A DNA stretch of 42,015 nucleotides, taken from contig JAUXUR010000024.1 of the NCBI GenBank assembly GCA_030680745.1, forward strand, positions 1 through 42,015. The letters are read 5' to 3'. Below, piece by piece: positions 25,822-34,358 of this stretch. A program made the translations under genes and the position numbers. The DNA comes from Alphaproteobacteria bacterium (GTDB taxonomy: Bacteria; Pseudomonadota; Alphaproteobacteria; JAUXUR01). The notes below the pieces were generated by a model. The model made no database searches, was not told the DNA's origin, and saw nothing but the letters and a program-made list of their open reading frames with translations. Numbering within the stretch: position 1 is the stretch's first letter; every line of letters begins with the position of its first letter.

Positions 25822-28560
25822 ATGAAAAAAATAAGATCGTTTTTTTTAATGTTCATTTTTATGAATGTTGCTGTTTTTAATGCCACCATTGCTTTAAATT
25901 CAGAAGATGAATCAGGGGGGATAACAAAACATGCCCCCTTTAAGAAATTAGATTTTTATCAACAAATTAAGCATCTTTTTCCGAAAAAATTTGAGAATTT
26001 TTCTAAAAACAATTGGAAAGACTTGACTAGAGAAATCTATCGTATTTATTGCTTAGATAAGATTAAAGCTTATGATTCGTTGAGGTCTGTTTTAAAAAAA
26101 ATTCAAAATGAGGAGTCAGTCGATTCCATTCACAAGGAATGTCTCAAAAAATTAGAAATTGCTGCAACACACCTTTCTTATTATCAAAATAAAGAAAAAA
26201 AGCAGCAGGCTCATTCTAAAGATAACAATAAAAAAATTGAAAATACAGACTCCAGAGATAATTTTTCATCTAAAGTTCCAGCAAAAACATTTAAATGCAC
26301 TTCTTTTACAAGAAAAGATGAAGAATTTATAACTTTAATTAAAAGTATTCTTCCTGAAGATACATCGATTGAAACGAAAAAAGTTTGGAATCAATCTGCA
26401 AGGCAATTGCTAAAAGCGTCTCATTTTAAAGGAATCAGACCATTGCAAGATTATTTAAGAGAATTATCTAAATTAATAAAAGATCCAGATCTTATAGCTT
26501 GCATTAAACAACTTAATTCAGGAGTAACACGCGTAAAAAATCTTTCACTGGAAGATAAAGAACCTTACGTTTCAATTAATAAGGTTAAAAAAAGTAATGA
26601 TGATTCTAATAAAAAAAGAAAAAAATCTACTTCTAATGCCCCTGAAAGATCTATTAGCTCAACAGCAATTACATCGGATCAATCTAACAAAAAAGCTAAT
26701 GTAGCATCAACATCAGAAGTTAAAGCTTTTAATTTCACTCTTGAAGATATAGAGCCACTTTTTCCGAACGATCTAATGAATTCCTCTGACTTCGAATGGG
26801 ATGAGATTGCGTCTAGTATATTTGATTTTTATAAATTGGATGAAAAGAATACGCATTTAGAGCTTTATTTTGCTTTTTTTAAATTAAAGAAAAATACAAC
26901 AGTTAAAAAAAATATAGATGCTCTTCAAAAACTAATGGATGCATCTAAACGTTTAAAAAATTTATCACACACGATTGCTAAATTGCTTCCTTTTTCAGAT
27001 CTAAATCTCCTTGATCTAGATGCTAGCAAGAATGAAGAATCAGAAGAAGAAAGTCTTCCAACAACCCCTACATTAGATTTCTATGCTGAAGAATCAGAAG
27101 AAGAATATATACCCAAAACACCAATCTTAGAAGAGAGTTATTATGATTCTTTTGAGGCAGTTGAGTATGATTCAAAAAAAGATCAGTTTTTAGACAATAC
27201 AGACCAAGGTAATATAGAAATTGTAGAAATTTTTGAAAATTGTGACCAGAGTTTTCAGAATAATCTTGAAATTCCTATAGATAATAATATAAGTTCCCCA
27301 TTAAGTTTAACTTTTGAATCACCTTGCCACAATAATATTGTGGAAAAATCACATCCACAGAACAAACGAAATAGAAATGAATATGATGATCTAGAAGATA
27401 ATAATTCGTCTAAAAAACAATGTACAGATGAAGAATATATTAAAAATTTAATTTCAGATGGAAAGAATTTTTTACAACACGAAGACTTTGAAAAAGCTAT
27501 ATCTTGTTTTGAAAAAGTTTTGTGCTTTAAAAATGACCCATTATTAGAATCATTTGTCATGGATGCTTATATTTTGATTGCAGAGGCGAATTGTACTTTT
27601 ATAGCATATAATTTTACGCATAAAAATATTTCAGATTTAAAAATGAAATATTCATCAGAATGTTGCTTGCTTGTTTTAGAAAAAATAAATAATAATAATA
27701 GACAAAAATATTTAAATATTTACGTAAGAACTCTTATTTGTCTTGGAAAGATTGAGCGTATTTTTTATCTTGATTTAAAAATTTTTTCTAAACACATAAA
27801 GGAAAGATACGGCCTACCGCTTATTACTTGCTTTTTCATAGATGCGTTGGATGCTTTACAATATTCAGAGAATTCATCTCTTCATATTCAGGCATTTCTT
27901 GGTATGGCCGAAGCCGTCAAGCATAATCGATCGAATGTAACACATTATTCAGAATATAAAGACAAGATTAACTATAGTAATCAAGTGAATATCAAACGCT
28001 TTACCCAATATGGTGATCTTGCTAATTCTAATAATTATTACGACGTGTCCCCTTGGTATCTCTCCGTATTAGATTTGTGTACTGAATCAGATCATTTATA
28101 TCGTATTCAAGCTTTGATTGGTCTGGGGAATACAATAAACAAAGACGGAAAATATATTGAAAAACATACAAATTATCCAGCATCGTATGGTTCTATAGCT
28201 TGGTATTATGAAGCCTTGGATCTGTTGAATAAGAAGGAATGTAATGCTTATAAAATACAAGCTTTGATGGGCACTGGTAATTGTTTCTTCAATTACGATC
28301 CAAAAAAATCCATTTATTATTACAAGGAAGCAATTTTATTGAATCCTTCGCCGCGCATCTGCATCAGAGCACTTACAGCCATTGCAAATGCTTGGTGCCG
28401 TTTAAGAAACTATGCTGAAGCGATTAGAAGTTACAAAAAAGTTGAAGATGAAATATTATTATTGGATGAAAACATACAGAGATCTCTCTCAATTAAAAAG
28501 ATATCCCTAGATGTTAAAAAAAGGTTGGAATTCTGTGAAAGGAACAATGAAATACTTTAA
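25822..28560 (+). CDS. Secreted protein with threefold repeat domain and TPR-like C-terminus
   Basis: This 912-residue protein has a signal peptide (MKKIRSFFLMFIFMNVAVFN). Three diverged copies of an approximately 75-residue helical unit follow at about 44-118, 167-241 and 304-383. Each has F-x-x-x-I-x-x-(L/I)-(F/L)-P, a central Trp, a LD or KG turn, and ends with a Leu/Lys helix and LS. Linkers are charged; one holds NKKRKKS (263-269). An acidic stretch repeats ESEEESLPTTPTL and ESEEEYIPKTPIL (about 406-436). NKRNRNE and SSKKQC follow. From about 540 the sequence shows TPR-like helices (GKNFLQHEDFEKAISCFEKV, IANAWCRLRNYAEAIRSYKKV). ATG 25822 is favoured; a GTG five codons upstream is possible. 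No known family recognised; a host-directed role is inference. Confidence 0.75.
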   Translation: MKKIRSFFLMFIFMNVAVFNATIALNSEDESGGITKHAPFKKLDFYQQIKHLFPKKFENFSKNNWKDLTREIYRIYCLDKIKAYDSLRSVLKKIQNEESVDSIHKECLKKLEIAATHLSYYQNKEKKQQAHSKDNNKKIENTDSRDNFSSKVPAKTFKCTSFTRKDEEFITLIKSILPEDTSIETKKVWNQSARQLLKASHFKGIRPLQDYLRELSKLIKDPDLIACIKQLNSGVTRVKNLSLEDKEPYVSINKVKKSNDDSNKKRKKSTSNAPERSISSTAITSDQSNKKANVASTSEVKAFNFTLEDIEPLFPNDLMNSSDFEWDEIASSIFDFYKLDEKNTHLELYFAFFKLKKNTTVKKNIDALQKLMDASKRLKNLSHTIAKLLPFSDLNLLDLDASKNEESEEESLPTTPTLDFYAEESEEEYIPKTPILEESYYDSFEAVEYDSKKDQFLDNTDQGNIEIVEIFENCDQSFQNNLEIPIDNNISSPLSLTFESPCHNNIVEKSHPQNKRNRNEYDDLEDNNSSKKQCTDEEYIKNLISDGKNFLQHEDFEKAISCFEKVLCFKNDPLLESFVMDAYILIAEANCTFIAYNFTHKNISDLKMKYSSECCLLVLEKINNNNRQKYLNIYVRTLICLGKIERIFYLDLKIFSKHIKERYGLPLITCFFIDALDALQYSENSSLHIQAFLGMAEAVKHNRSNVTHYSEYKDKINYSNQVNIKRFTQYGDLANSNNYYDVSPWYLSVLDLCTESDHLYRIQALIGLGNTINKDGKYIEKHTNYPASYGSIAWYYEALDLLNKKECNAYKIQALMGTGNCFFNYDPKKSIYYYKEAILLNPSPRICIRALTAIANAWCRLRNYAEAIRSYKKVEDEILLLDENIQRSLSIKKISLDVKKRLEFCERNNEIL

Positions 28561-28587
28561 TAATCATCGCCCGTAATCTTTTATAAT

Positions 28588-28615
28588 GCCGCCCAGATAA
28601 AATGGGCGGCTTTAC
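28588..28615 (+). terminator. Probable terminator after the threefold-repeat protein gene
   Basis: A perfect GCCGCCCA / TGGGCGGC stem with a 7-base loop is followed by TTTACTT, 27 bases after the stop. The stem is strong and the T tract short. Confidence 0.7.
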
Positions 28616-28748
28616 TTAGATTATTTAAACAACTCGTTTCAATAGTTCTTATAGTAAAAAATAGCTACATAACAACATGTTCAAGAGTGATTAAATATAG
28701 CTAAACACTCAAAAACACTTCGCCTAAAACAGTAGACTGCTTAAAAGC

Positions 28749-31700
28749 CTATTGCAGCAACCCTTGCAACAACCCATTTAAAACATCCTTGCCGTGACGT
28801 CTTTTTTTCTTAGGTTGCTCGTCTTCTTGTGCAGGTTGATTGTCCTGAACGGCAGGTGGCGGCACACTATTATCCGCATTATCTGAGCCATTATTTTCAG
28901 CCACAGGTGCTTCTTTTTCAGCTTTATGACCACCCAAAACTTCGCCTAACAAATCATCCAAAATTCGTTTCTTTTTCGGTTTTTCACCATCAGCTGAAGC
29001 TTCACCCTGATTATTTTTATTTTTTTTATTTTCCAATAATTTTTGACCCAAACTTTCAACACCACGTTGCAATAAATAAGACTCAATTTCACGTGAATCC
29101 AGTCTTGTCTTAGGGTTATCCCAAGTACCCGTTAAACTTGCAGCAATAGGTGGAAAATTCTTTTCGCCAGACAATTTAAAATTAACATTTAAATTAAGAA
29201 ATTTATTAACAATATCGACATTCCCCTGAACCTGCCCCAAACCTGCTTGGCATTTCACTTGAGTATCATTTGTTGTCATGACACCATTTGTTATTTGGAA
29301 ACGTCCTTGCACTTGCTCAAAAGGCGTTTGTCCGCCTGATTTCGTGCTACCAAACAAATCCATAAAATCATTCAGTTTCTTAAGATGTTGCGCTTTTTGG
29401 GCAATTGCATTTAAATCATACCCCTGAAGAATAGCCTGCAACACATTGAAATTACCTTGTCCATTTAAACTTGCCATAACATCGTACAGACTTCTACCAT
29501 ATCCGCCGATATTTATTTGACCATTTATCTTACCTGTGACAGGCACATTATTACCCAATGCCTTACCTAAAATTGCTATATCAATATTACTTAATTGAAT
29601 ATCACCTTTCATTTTATTTGAATCCAGGCCTTGAATAGATCCATTTCCTTTAATTTCACCCCCAGCTAATAAGGCTGATACATTTTCAACATTCACAGCA
29701 CCATTACGAATTTTGGCAGATAAAATTACATTCTGAAGTGGCATTTTGCCATATAAAAATTGCGCTGCTTTTAAACTTAAGTCAGCATCCACTTTATTAA
29801 GTCCGCTTAAATCAAGTGGGCTTTTAGACCATCCACTTGAGTTTTGTTGCATAGGCTGATTTATTTGAGAAATCAAGATAATCTTCGCCAAAGGATTTTC
29901 TTCTTGAAGCGCACTTAATTGAATTGCATTGAAATCTAAAGCCAACTGAACAAAAGGTTTCGCTTTCGTTAAGTCCAGATTCGCTAGCCCTTTAAAAGCA
30001 TTCTTACCAATTGCACCATCCAAATGCCCAATATTGATCTGACCATTAACAGCAGAAATCGGTGCATTCAAAACAAAAGGCCCCCATTTATCAGGACTTC
30101 CAAACAACTGACCCGCTTCAGGATGATTTATATTTAAGTGACCTTTCAAATTGGCTAAAGGATCTAACGGATTTAATACTAGATCAGCACTACCAGAAGC
30201 ACCAAAGACAAAAAATGTTGATTTAACATTTAGTTGATCCAAAGTTCCCTCACCCGTCATTGAACTTTGAATGTCACCTATTTTATCAATTTTTCCTTTA
30301 GACTGAATTTCAAAAGCAAGCAATGATTTATTATTTTTTTCTTGTAGATTACCGCGCATTGCAAAGCCAATATTATCAATTTGACCTTTAACTTCGTTAA
30401 TATTAAGGGTTTCATCACGAAGATTAACATTTGCAGTTAAGTTTTTGAATTGTTTGTCTTTAAATTTAAGTCCATTGCATTTTAACTCAAGATCGATTTT
30501 AGGTCCTTTTAAAAAATCAAGCGACATACCTGTCTTAGGTGCATCTTTTGAAGCAATGCGAATAATTTTAAAATCATTATCCGTTTCAAGCGATGCAACA
30601 CGTGTAAATTTCAATAAAGCTTGGTCAAGATCCACCTGATCCAAATTTAAATGGGCTGAAATACCTTTATCCACAAAATTATAAAGAGCATCACCCCCAA
30701 AATTTATAAAGCTGGTTTGAACATCCACATTGCTTAATTTGACTTGATCAAGATTCCCGTTAAAGTTTGCTGAAAGATTTAAGGACGATTTGGGCAGTGC
30801 TTTTGTATCAATGAAAAGCTTGGCTGCAGCCTTCACATCACCTGTCACCACTTTAACAGCACCATTGTAAAGAAGTGCATTATTTTGTGTTTTAAGTGTT
30901 AAATCACCTTCAATTTTACCATCAGGAATTGGTAAATTAAATTTTTGAAGCGCTACAACACCTTTGTCGAGCGAGACATTTAATTTTAAATCACGCCATA
31001 CTTGCTTGCCATAAGAAACACCATCAAAAACAAGTGATAAATTAGCGCGAATTGTATCAGGTATTTTAAATGCAATTGGTTTGTGTTTATCATCTGCAAA
31101 CGCATTTGAAAAAATAGACATCGACTCAAAAGCTATTTTTTTGTCTTTATTAAGCTTATCCAAAAGAATAGGGCTGAATTTAAGCGCAGCTGTCAAATCC
31201 CATAATTTATTCTCTAACCTTTTAAACCCGAAACTACCTTCACTTTTAAAATCACCCCATGACACTTTAATATTTTGTAAATCACCATTTTCTGGCTGTG
31301 CATTCACATCAAATTGTACTTTAAGAACATCCTTTAACACATCAGGCAAATCATTCACAAAACTTCTTAAATAACCATCTTTAGACAAAAGATTAGCCGA
31401 CATTTTCCCTTTAAGACTTGGATTGTCGAAACCACCCAACAATTGTCCATTAAAATTCAAATTATCTTGTCCTAAATTAAAAACCAAAGACAAAGGCGTT
31501 TCAAGACCCGCTGCAATCGATCCAATTTTTGTTTTAAAATCAATTTCTTGCTTCGCAAGTTTGGCAGTTCCTTTAATATCATACGGCCCCATTAATGAAT
31601 CGAGCGATAATTCTGCATTAATGTGTTCTATTTGATGCTTTACATTATTTTCAGTTACCGAAATTTCAGCTTTTTGAATATAAAATTTTGAAATACTAAT

Positions 31701-32189
31701 ATCAGGCATATTCTTTTTTGATACATCAACATTTGCGTTTTGATCTCCAAATAAAGTTGCTGCCCCTACTTTTACACTACCTGATTTTTGTTCTTTTTCT
31801 TTTTTTTGAAAAAGTGTTTTGTAATCGCAATTATCGTTAATTTCTAAATTAATTTTAGGTGCCACTAAAGTTAATGATTCAACATTTATTTTTTTAGTAA
31901 TAAGCGGCAAAAGCGCTAAATGCAATTCAGCAGATTGAAGTGACATCAATTCTTTTTCTTGGCACTTTTCTGGCGCTTTGATAGACACATTTTGAATAGC
32001 AAAAGCAGGTGTTGGTAAAATGCGTAATTTCATTTTTCCATCAATCTTCAAATCGAGACCTGTCTCAGCCTTAACTAATTCTTGAATTGTATCCTTATAA
32101 CTTGTCCAATTAATAAAAGGTGGGACAGCAACAAGGGCCACGAGGCAAAGAAATAATAAACCACCTAAAATATATAAAAACTTCTTCAT
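28749..32189 (-). CDS. AsmA-family envelope protein
   Basis: This 1146-residue inner-membrane-anchored protein belongs to the AsmA group, implicated in phospholipid traffic to or homeostasis of the outer membrane. It has one N-terminal membrane helix (MKKFLYILGGLLFLCLVALVAV), then the typical VPPFINWTSYKDTIQELVKAETGLDLKIDGKMKLRILPTPAFAIQNVSI. Very long beta-rich repeats follow (DGKIEGDLTLKT, GGEIKGNGSIQG, LDLSKANID-like segments). The C-terminal AsmA_2 part includes PVTGKINGQINIGGYGRSLYDVMASLNGQGNF and TWDNPKTRLD. The last 100 residues are a Lys/Glu/Pro-rich tail with KKKRILDDLLGEVLGG and PKKKRRHGKDVLNGLLQGLLQ-like repeats. AAGG lies 10 bases before ATG 32189. It is separated by more than 100 bases from its neighbours on both sides. 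Confidence 0.93.
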   Translation of the reverse strand: MKKFLYILGGLLFLCLVALVAVPPFINWTSYKDTIQELVKAETGLDLKIDGKMKLRILPTPAFAIQNVSIKAPEKCQEKELMSLQSAELHLALLPLITKKINVESLTLVAPKINLEINDNCDYKTLFQKKEKEQKSGSVKVGAATLFGDQNANVDVSKKNMPDISISKFYIQKAEISVTENNVKHQIEHINAELSLDSLMGPYDIKGTAKLAKQEIDFKTKIGSIAAGLETPLSLVFNLGQDNLNFNGQLLGGFDNPSLKGKMSANLLSKDGYLRSFVNDLPDVLKDVLKVQFDVNAQPENGDLQNIKVSWGDFKSEGSFGFKRLENKLWDLTAALKFSPILLDKLNKDKKIAFESMSIFSNAFADDKHKPIAFKIPDTIRANLSLVFDGVSYGKQVWRDLKLNVSLDKGVVALQKFNLPIPDGKIEGDLTLKTQNNALLYNGAVKVVTGDVKAAAKLFIDTKALPKSSLNLSANFNGNLDQVKLSNVDVQTSFINFGGDALYNFVDKGISAHLNLDQVDLDQALLKFTRVASLETDNDFKIIRIASKDAPKTGMSLDFLKGPKIDLELKCNGLKFKDKQFKNLTANVNLRDETLNINEVKGQIDNIGFAMRGNLQEKNNKSLLAFEIQSKGKIDKIGDIQSSMTGEGTLDQLNVKSTFFVFGASGSADLVLNPLDPLANLKGHLNINHPEAGQLFGSPDKWGPFVLNAPISAVNGQINIGHLDGAIGKNAFKGLANLDLTKAKPFVQLALDFNAIQLSALQEENPLAKIILISQINQPMQQNSSGWSKSPLDLSGLNKVDADLSLKAAQFLYGKMPLQNVILSAKIRNGAVNVENVSALLAGGEIKGNGSIQGLDSNKMKGDIQLSNIDIAILGKALGNNVPVTGKINGQINIGGYGRSLYDVMASLNGQGNFNVLQAILQGYDLNAIAQKAQHLKKLNDFMDLFGSTKSGGQTPFEQVQGRFQITNGVMTTNDTQVKCQAGLGQVQGNVDIVNKFLNLNVNFKLSGEKNFPPIAASLTGTWDNPKTRLDSREIESYLLQRGVESLGQKLLENKKNKNNQGEASADGEKPKKKRILDDLLGEVLGGHKAEKEAPVAENNGSDNADNSVPPPAVQDNQPAQEDEQPKKKRRHGKDVLNGLLQGLLQ

Positions 32190-32313
32190 GAATGTGTCGC
32201 CTTGTTTTATGAAAGATATTCTGATTGATCATAATCGATTCTTGCTAAATGACAATCAGAATATAACAAAAATGAAAAAATTCTTAAAACAAGAGCATAA
32301 AAACTTGAAAGTG

Positions 32314-32949
32314 TTATTTTTGATTGTTAGTATCAAACAAAACTGACGGTATCCACAAAGCAAGTTTACCCTTTACTGAAGCATCAATTAGACTAATTTT
32401 GCTAGAAAGTTTTACAGCTAAAGGTAAATCATCAAACACCTCATTTGGCGCATCAATTTTAAGATCGATTCTAATATCTACTGCTTTATCACTTGATAGA
32501 TTTTTTAGATTACGCACAGTTAGTAATGTGGAGATAGCAATTATTTCAACAATTCCAGATTGTTGATCTAAATGTTCAACCTTATTAAAATTATAATGTA
32601 TTGTTTTATCTTTATTAATCAAATCAATTGCGTCATCATACACATTTATTAATTTATTCATATTTCTTAAAAGAACTGAATTATTAGGCGTTTTTTTACT
32701 ATTTAAGATTAAATATGTTTTAAGCTCATTAGAAATATCTTTATCTTGTTGCAATCTTTTAAGAAGTCTTAAACGAACTTGTTCTATATGCTGACCACGT
32801 GCTGACAGTTCAATTTTGTCTGCTAATTTATTTAAATCAACTTTAAATTGATCGTAATTTTTCTGATATTGCAGCTGTTCTGAATGAGATAAATTCATAT
32901 GTGCCATAAAAACAAACATACACAAAGAAATGGAAGGAATTTTCATCAT
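32314..32949 (-). CDS. Secreted paralog of the NlpC/P60-like protein, lacking the catalytic domain
   Basis: This 211-residue protein with a signal peptide (MMKIPSISLCMFVFMAHMNLSHS) aligns over its length with the N-terminal half of the next gene upstream. Shared features are DLNKLADKIE/DLKNLTDKIE, (D)LKT, YDDAIDLIN/YEDAIARIN, LLTVRNLKNLSSDKAVDIR/LLTLRRLDTLSGDDAEDIR, EVFDDLPL/VIFDDAPK and LALWIPS/VTLWKPS. It stops just after that last motif, where the paralog enters its Cys-His domain. It could be a duplicated stand-alone binding domain or a truncated gene; the frame ends cleanly with TNNQK. Two adjacent ATGs (32949, 32946) follow GAGGA. Function unknown. Confidence 0.7.
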   Translation of the reverse strand: MMKIPSISLCMFVFMAHMNLSHSEQLQYQKNYDQFKVDLNKLADKIELSARGQHIEQVRLRLLKRLQQDKDISNELKTYLILNSKKTPNNSVLLRNMNKLINVYDDAIDLINKDKTIHYNFNKVEHLDQQSGIVEIIAISTLLTVRNLKNLSSDKAVDIRIDLKIDAPNEVFDDLPLAVKLSSKISLIDASVKGKLALWIPSVLFDTNNQK

Positions 32950-32978
32950 ATTATCCTCAATTCAAAACAACTATAACT

Positions 32979-33003
32979 AAAAAAATGGGGTCGTACGACC
33001 CCA
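32979..33003 (-). terminator. Terminator of the NlpC/P60-like gene
   Basis: The perfect palindrome TGGGGTCGTACGACCCCA (32986-33003) is followed on the minus strand by seven T (32979-32985), 26 bases after the stop at 33030. It lies about 30 bases before the start of the short paralog, separating the two transcripts. Confidence 0.85.
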
Positions 33004-33029
33004 AATTCGTCGATTTTAAAGATTAATTT

Positions 33030-34196
33030 TTATTTTTGACGCAATACAAAAGTACGCCAATAAAAATCTTCATCTCTTTCTCTATGTAAAGGCACAGAAC
33101 GAATACCAATACCTTCATAGCTTTTATCATCAAAACGATTTGACTCAGCTAACAATATATTATTTGCATTAACAGGATCATTGCCTACAAAAAATCCTGT
33201 ATGACCTGAACAAGAAACATTATCAGAAAATCTATATTTTCGTTGAACAATGATATCCATTTCCTTTAATTCTTCATCGGCATAAACAGCCTGAAATTTA
33301 TTATTAAACTCATGCCACATATTTTCAGAAATATCTGTAGCCATTGTATTTAAATTAATTTCACCCATTTGGTGACGCCATGCCATTTCTTGATGTAATG
33401 TTGAAAAGCGCCATGGACAATCCGTAATAAAAGCTTCAAGTGATGAACAATCCCAAATCAAATGAGAAGCATCGTTTCCACCAAATTCATAAGTCGCTGA
33501 GGGTTTCCATAAAGTAACAATACCATCAGATGACGTATCGCTTAAAGCAATATGTTGTGCAAGTATTTTTGATTTTGGTGCATCGTCAAAAATAACATTA
33601 GGTGAATAGATATTAAGAATAGATCTAATGTCTTCAGCATCATCGCCTGACAAAGTATCTAAGCGACGCAATGTCAACAACGCATGAAGACCTATTGTTT
33701 TAAGAACAGGAAATTGATTACCAAACAACCCCTTACGATTTACATCAAAAAGGATGTCTGAATCATGATTAATACGCGCAATTGCATCTTCATACATACC
33801 TGTAAATTGAGGCGTCCCAATCATCTTACCAAGACCTGTAAAAAGTGGCCAATGATCAGAAGCCTTTTTATCTTCATCTGCCAACATAGTCTTTAAATCT
33901 ATAGATAATGCTTTATCTTTTTCTAATTTTTCAATAACTTTCAAAGAAATACTTTCTGGTTCTTTACCATCAGAAGCTTCTTCAATTTTGTCAGTTAAAT
34001 TTTTTAGATCTTCTTTGTTCCCTTTGTTAATTTGATCATAGATATCGACAAATCTTTTTGCCCATGAATGATCACTTTGACGAAGTGAATCATAAATTTC
34101 TTTATATTGTTCTTGATCAGGATAAGTTGCATGAAGCTGCGTTGCAAACGTAAAAGCAAACAAACTTACATATTTTAAAATGGAACGGATTTTCAT
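33030..34196 (-). CDS. Secreted protein with NlpC/P60-like Cys-His domain
   Basis: This 388-residue protein has a signal peptide (MKIRSILKYVSLFAFTFATQLHA). Residues 25-233 form a helical domain shared with the short paralog downstream. Residues 240-388 contain a papain-like pattern: C250 in IWDCSSLEAF (compare NlpC/P60 DCSGF), H332 in SCSGHTGFFVGND (compare HVGIYLG), and then LLAESN at 349-353, where a third polar residue is expected. NlpC/P60 enzymes mostly cut peptidoglycan peptides, but related secreted folds act as amidases, acyltransferases or deamidases, so the substrate is open. ATG 34196 has AGGA 8 bases upstream; the longer frame has no support. Terminators lie on both sides, so it is monocistronic. 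The family call rests on motifs only. Confidence 0.65.
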   Translation of the reverse strand: MKIRSILKYVSLFAFTFATQLHATYPDQEQYKEIYDSLRQSDHSWAKRFVDIYDQINKGNKEDLKNLTDKIEEASDGKEPESISLKVIEKLEKDKALSIDLKTMLADEDKKASDHWPLFTGLGKMIGTPQFTGMYEDAIARINHDSDILFDVNRKGLFGNQFPVLKTIGLHALLTLRRLDTLSGDDAEDIRSILNIYSPNVIFDDAPKSKILAQHIALSDTSSDGIVTLWKPSATYEFGGNDASHLIWDCSSLEAFITDCPWRFSTLHQEMAWRHQMGEINLNTMATDISENMWHEFNNKFQAVYADEELKEMDIIVQRKYRFSDNVSCSGHTGFFVGNDPVNANNILLAESNRFDDKSYEGIGIRSVPLHRERDEDFYWRTFVLRQK

Positions 34197-34312
34197 ATAA
34201 ACATCCTTAATAAGATTAATCTTGGCTTTTTGTAACAGGTTGCGCTTGAAATGAAAAGAGATTAATAAGATTTCTATTTCTTGAAAATGCAACAATCAAA
34301 AAAATATTAAAT

Positions 34313-34345
34313 AAAAAAAAAGGGTGCCATAGCACCCTTTTTTTA
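34313..34345. terminator. Bidirectional terminator after the lipase gene
   Basis: AAAGGGTGC / GCACCCTTT stem with a CATA-type loop, flanked by eight A on the left and TTTTTTT on the right. It ends the lipase transcript on the minus strand, 14 bases after the stop. Confidence 0.9.
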
Positions 34346-34358
34346 GAAAAATGAAAAT

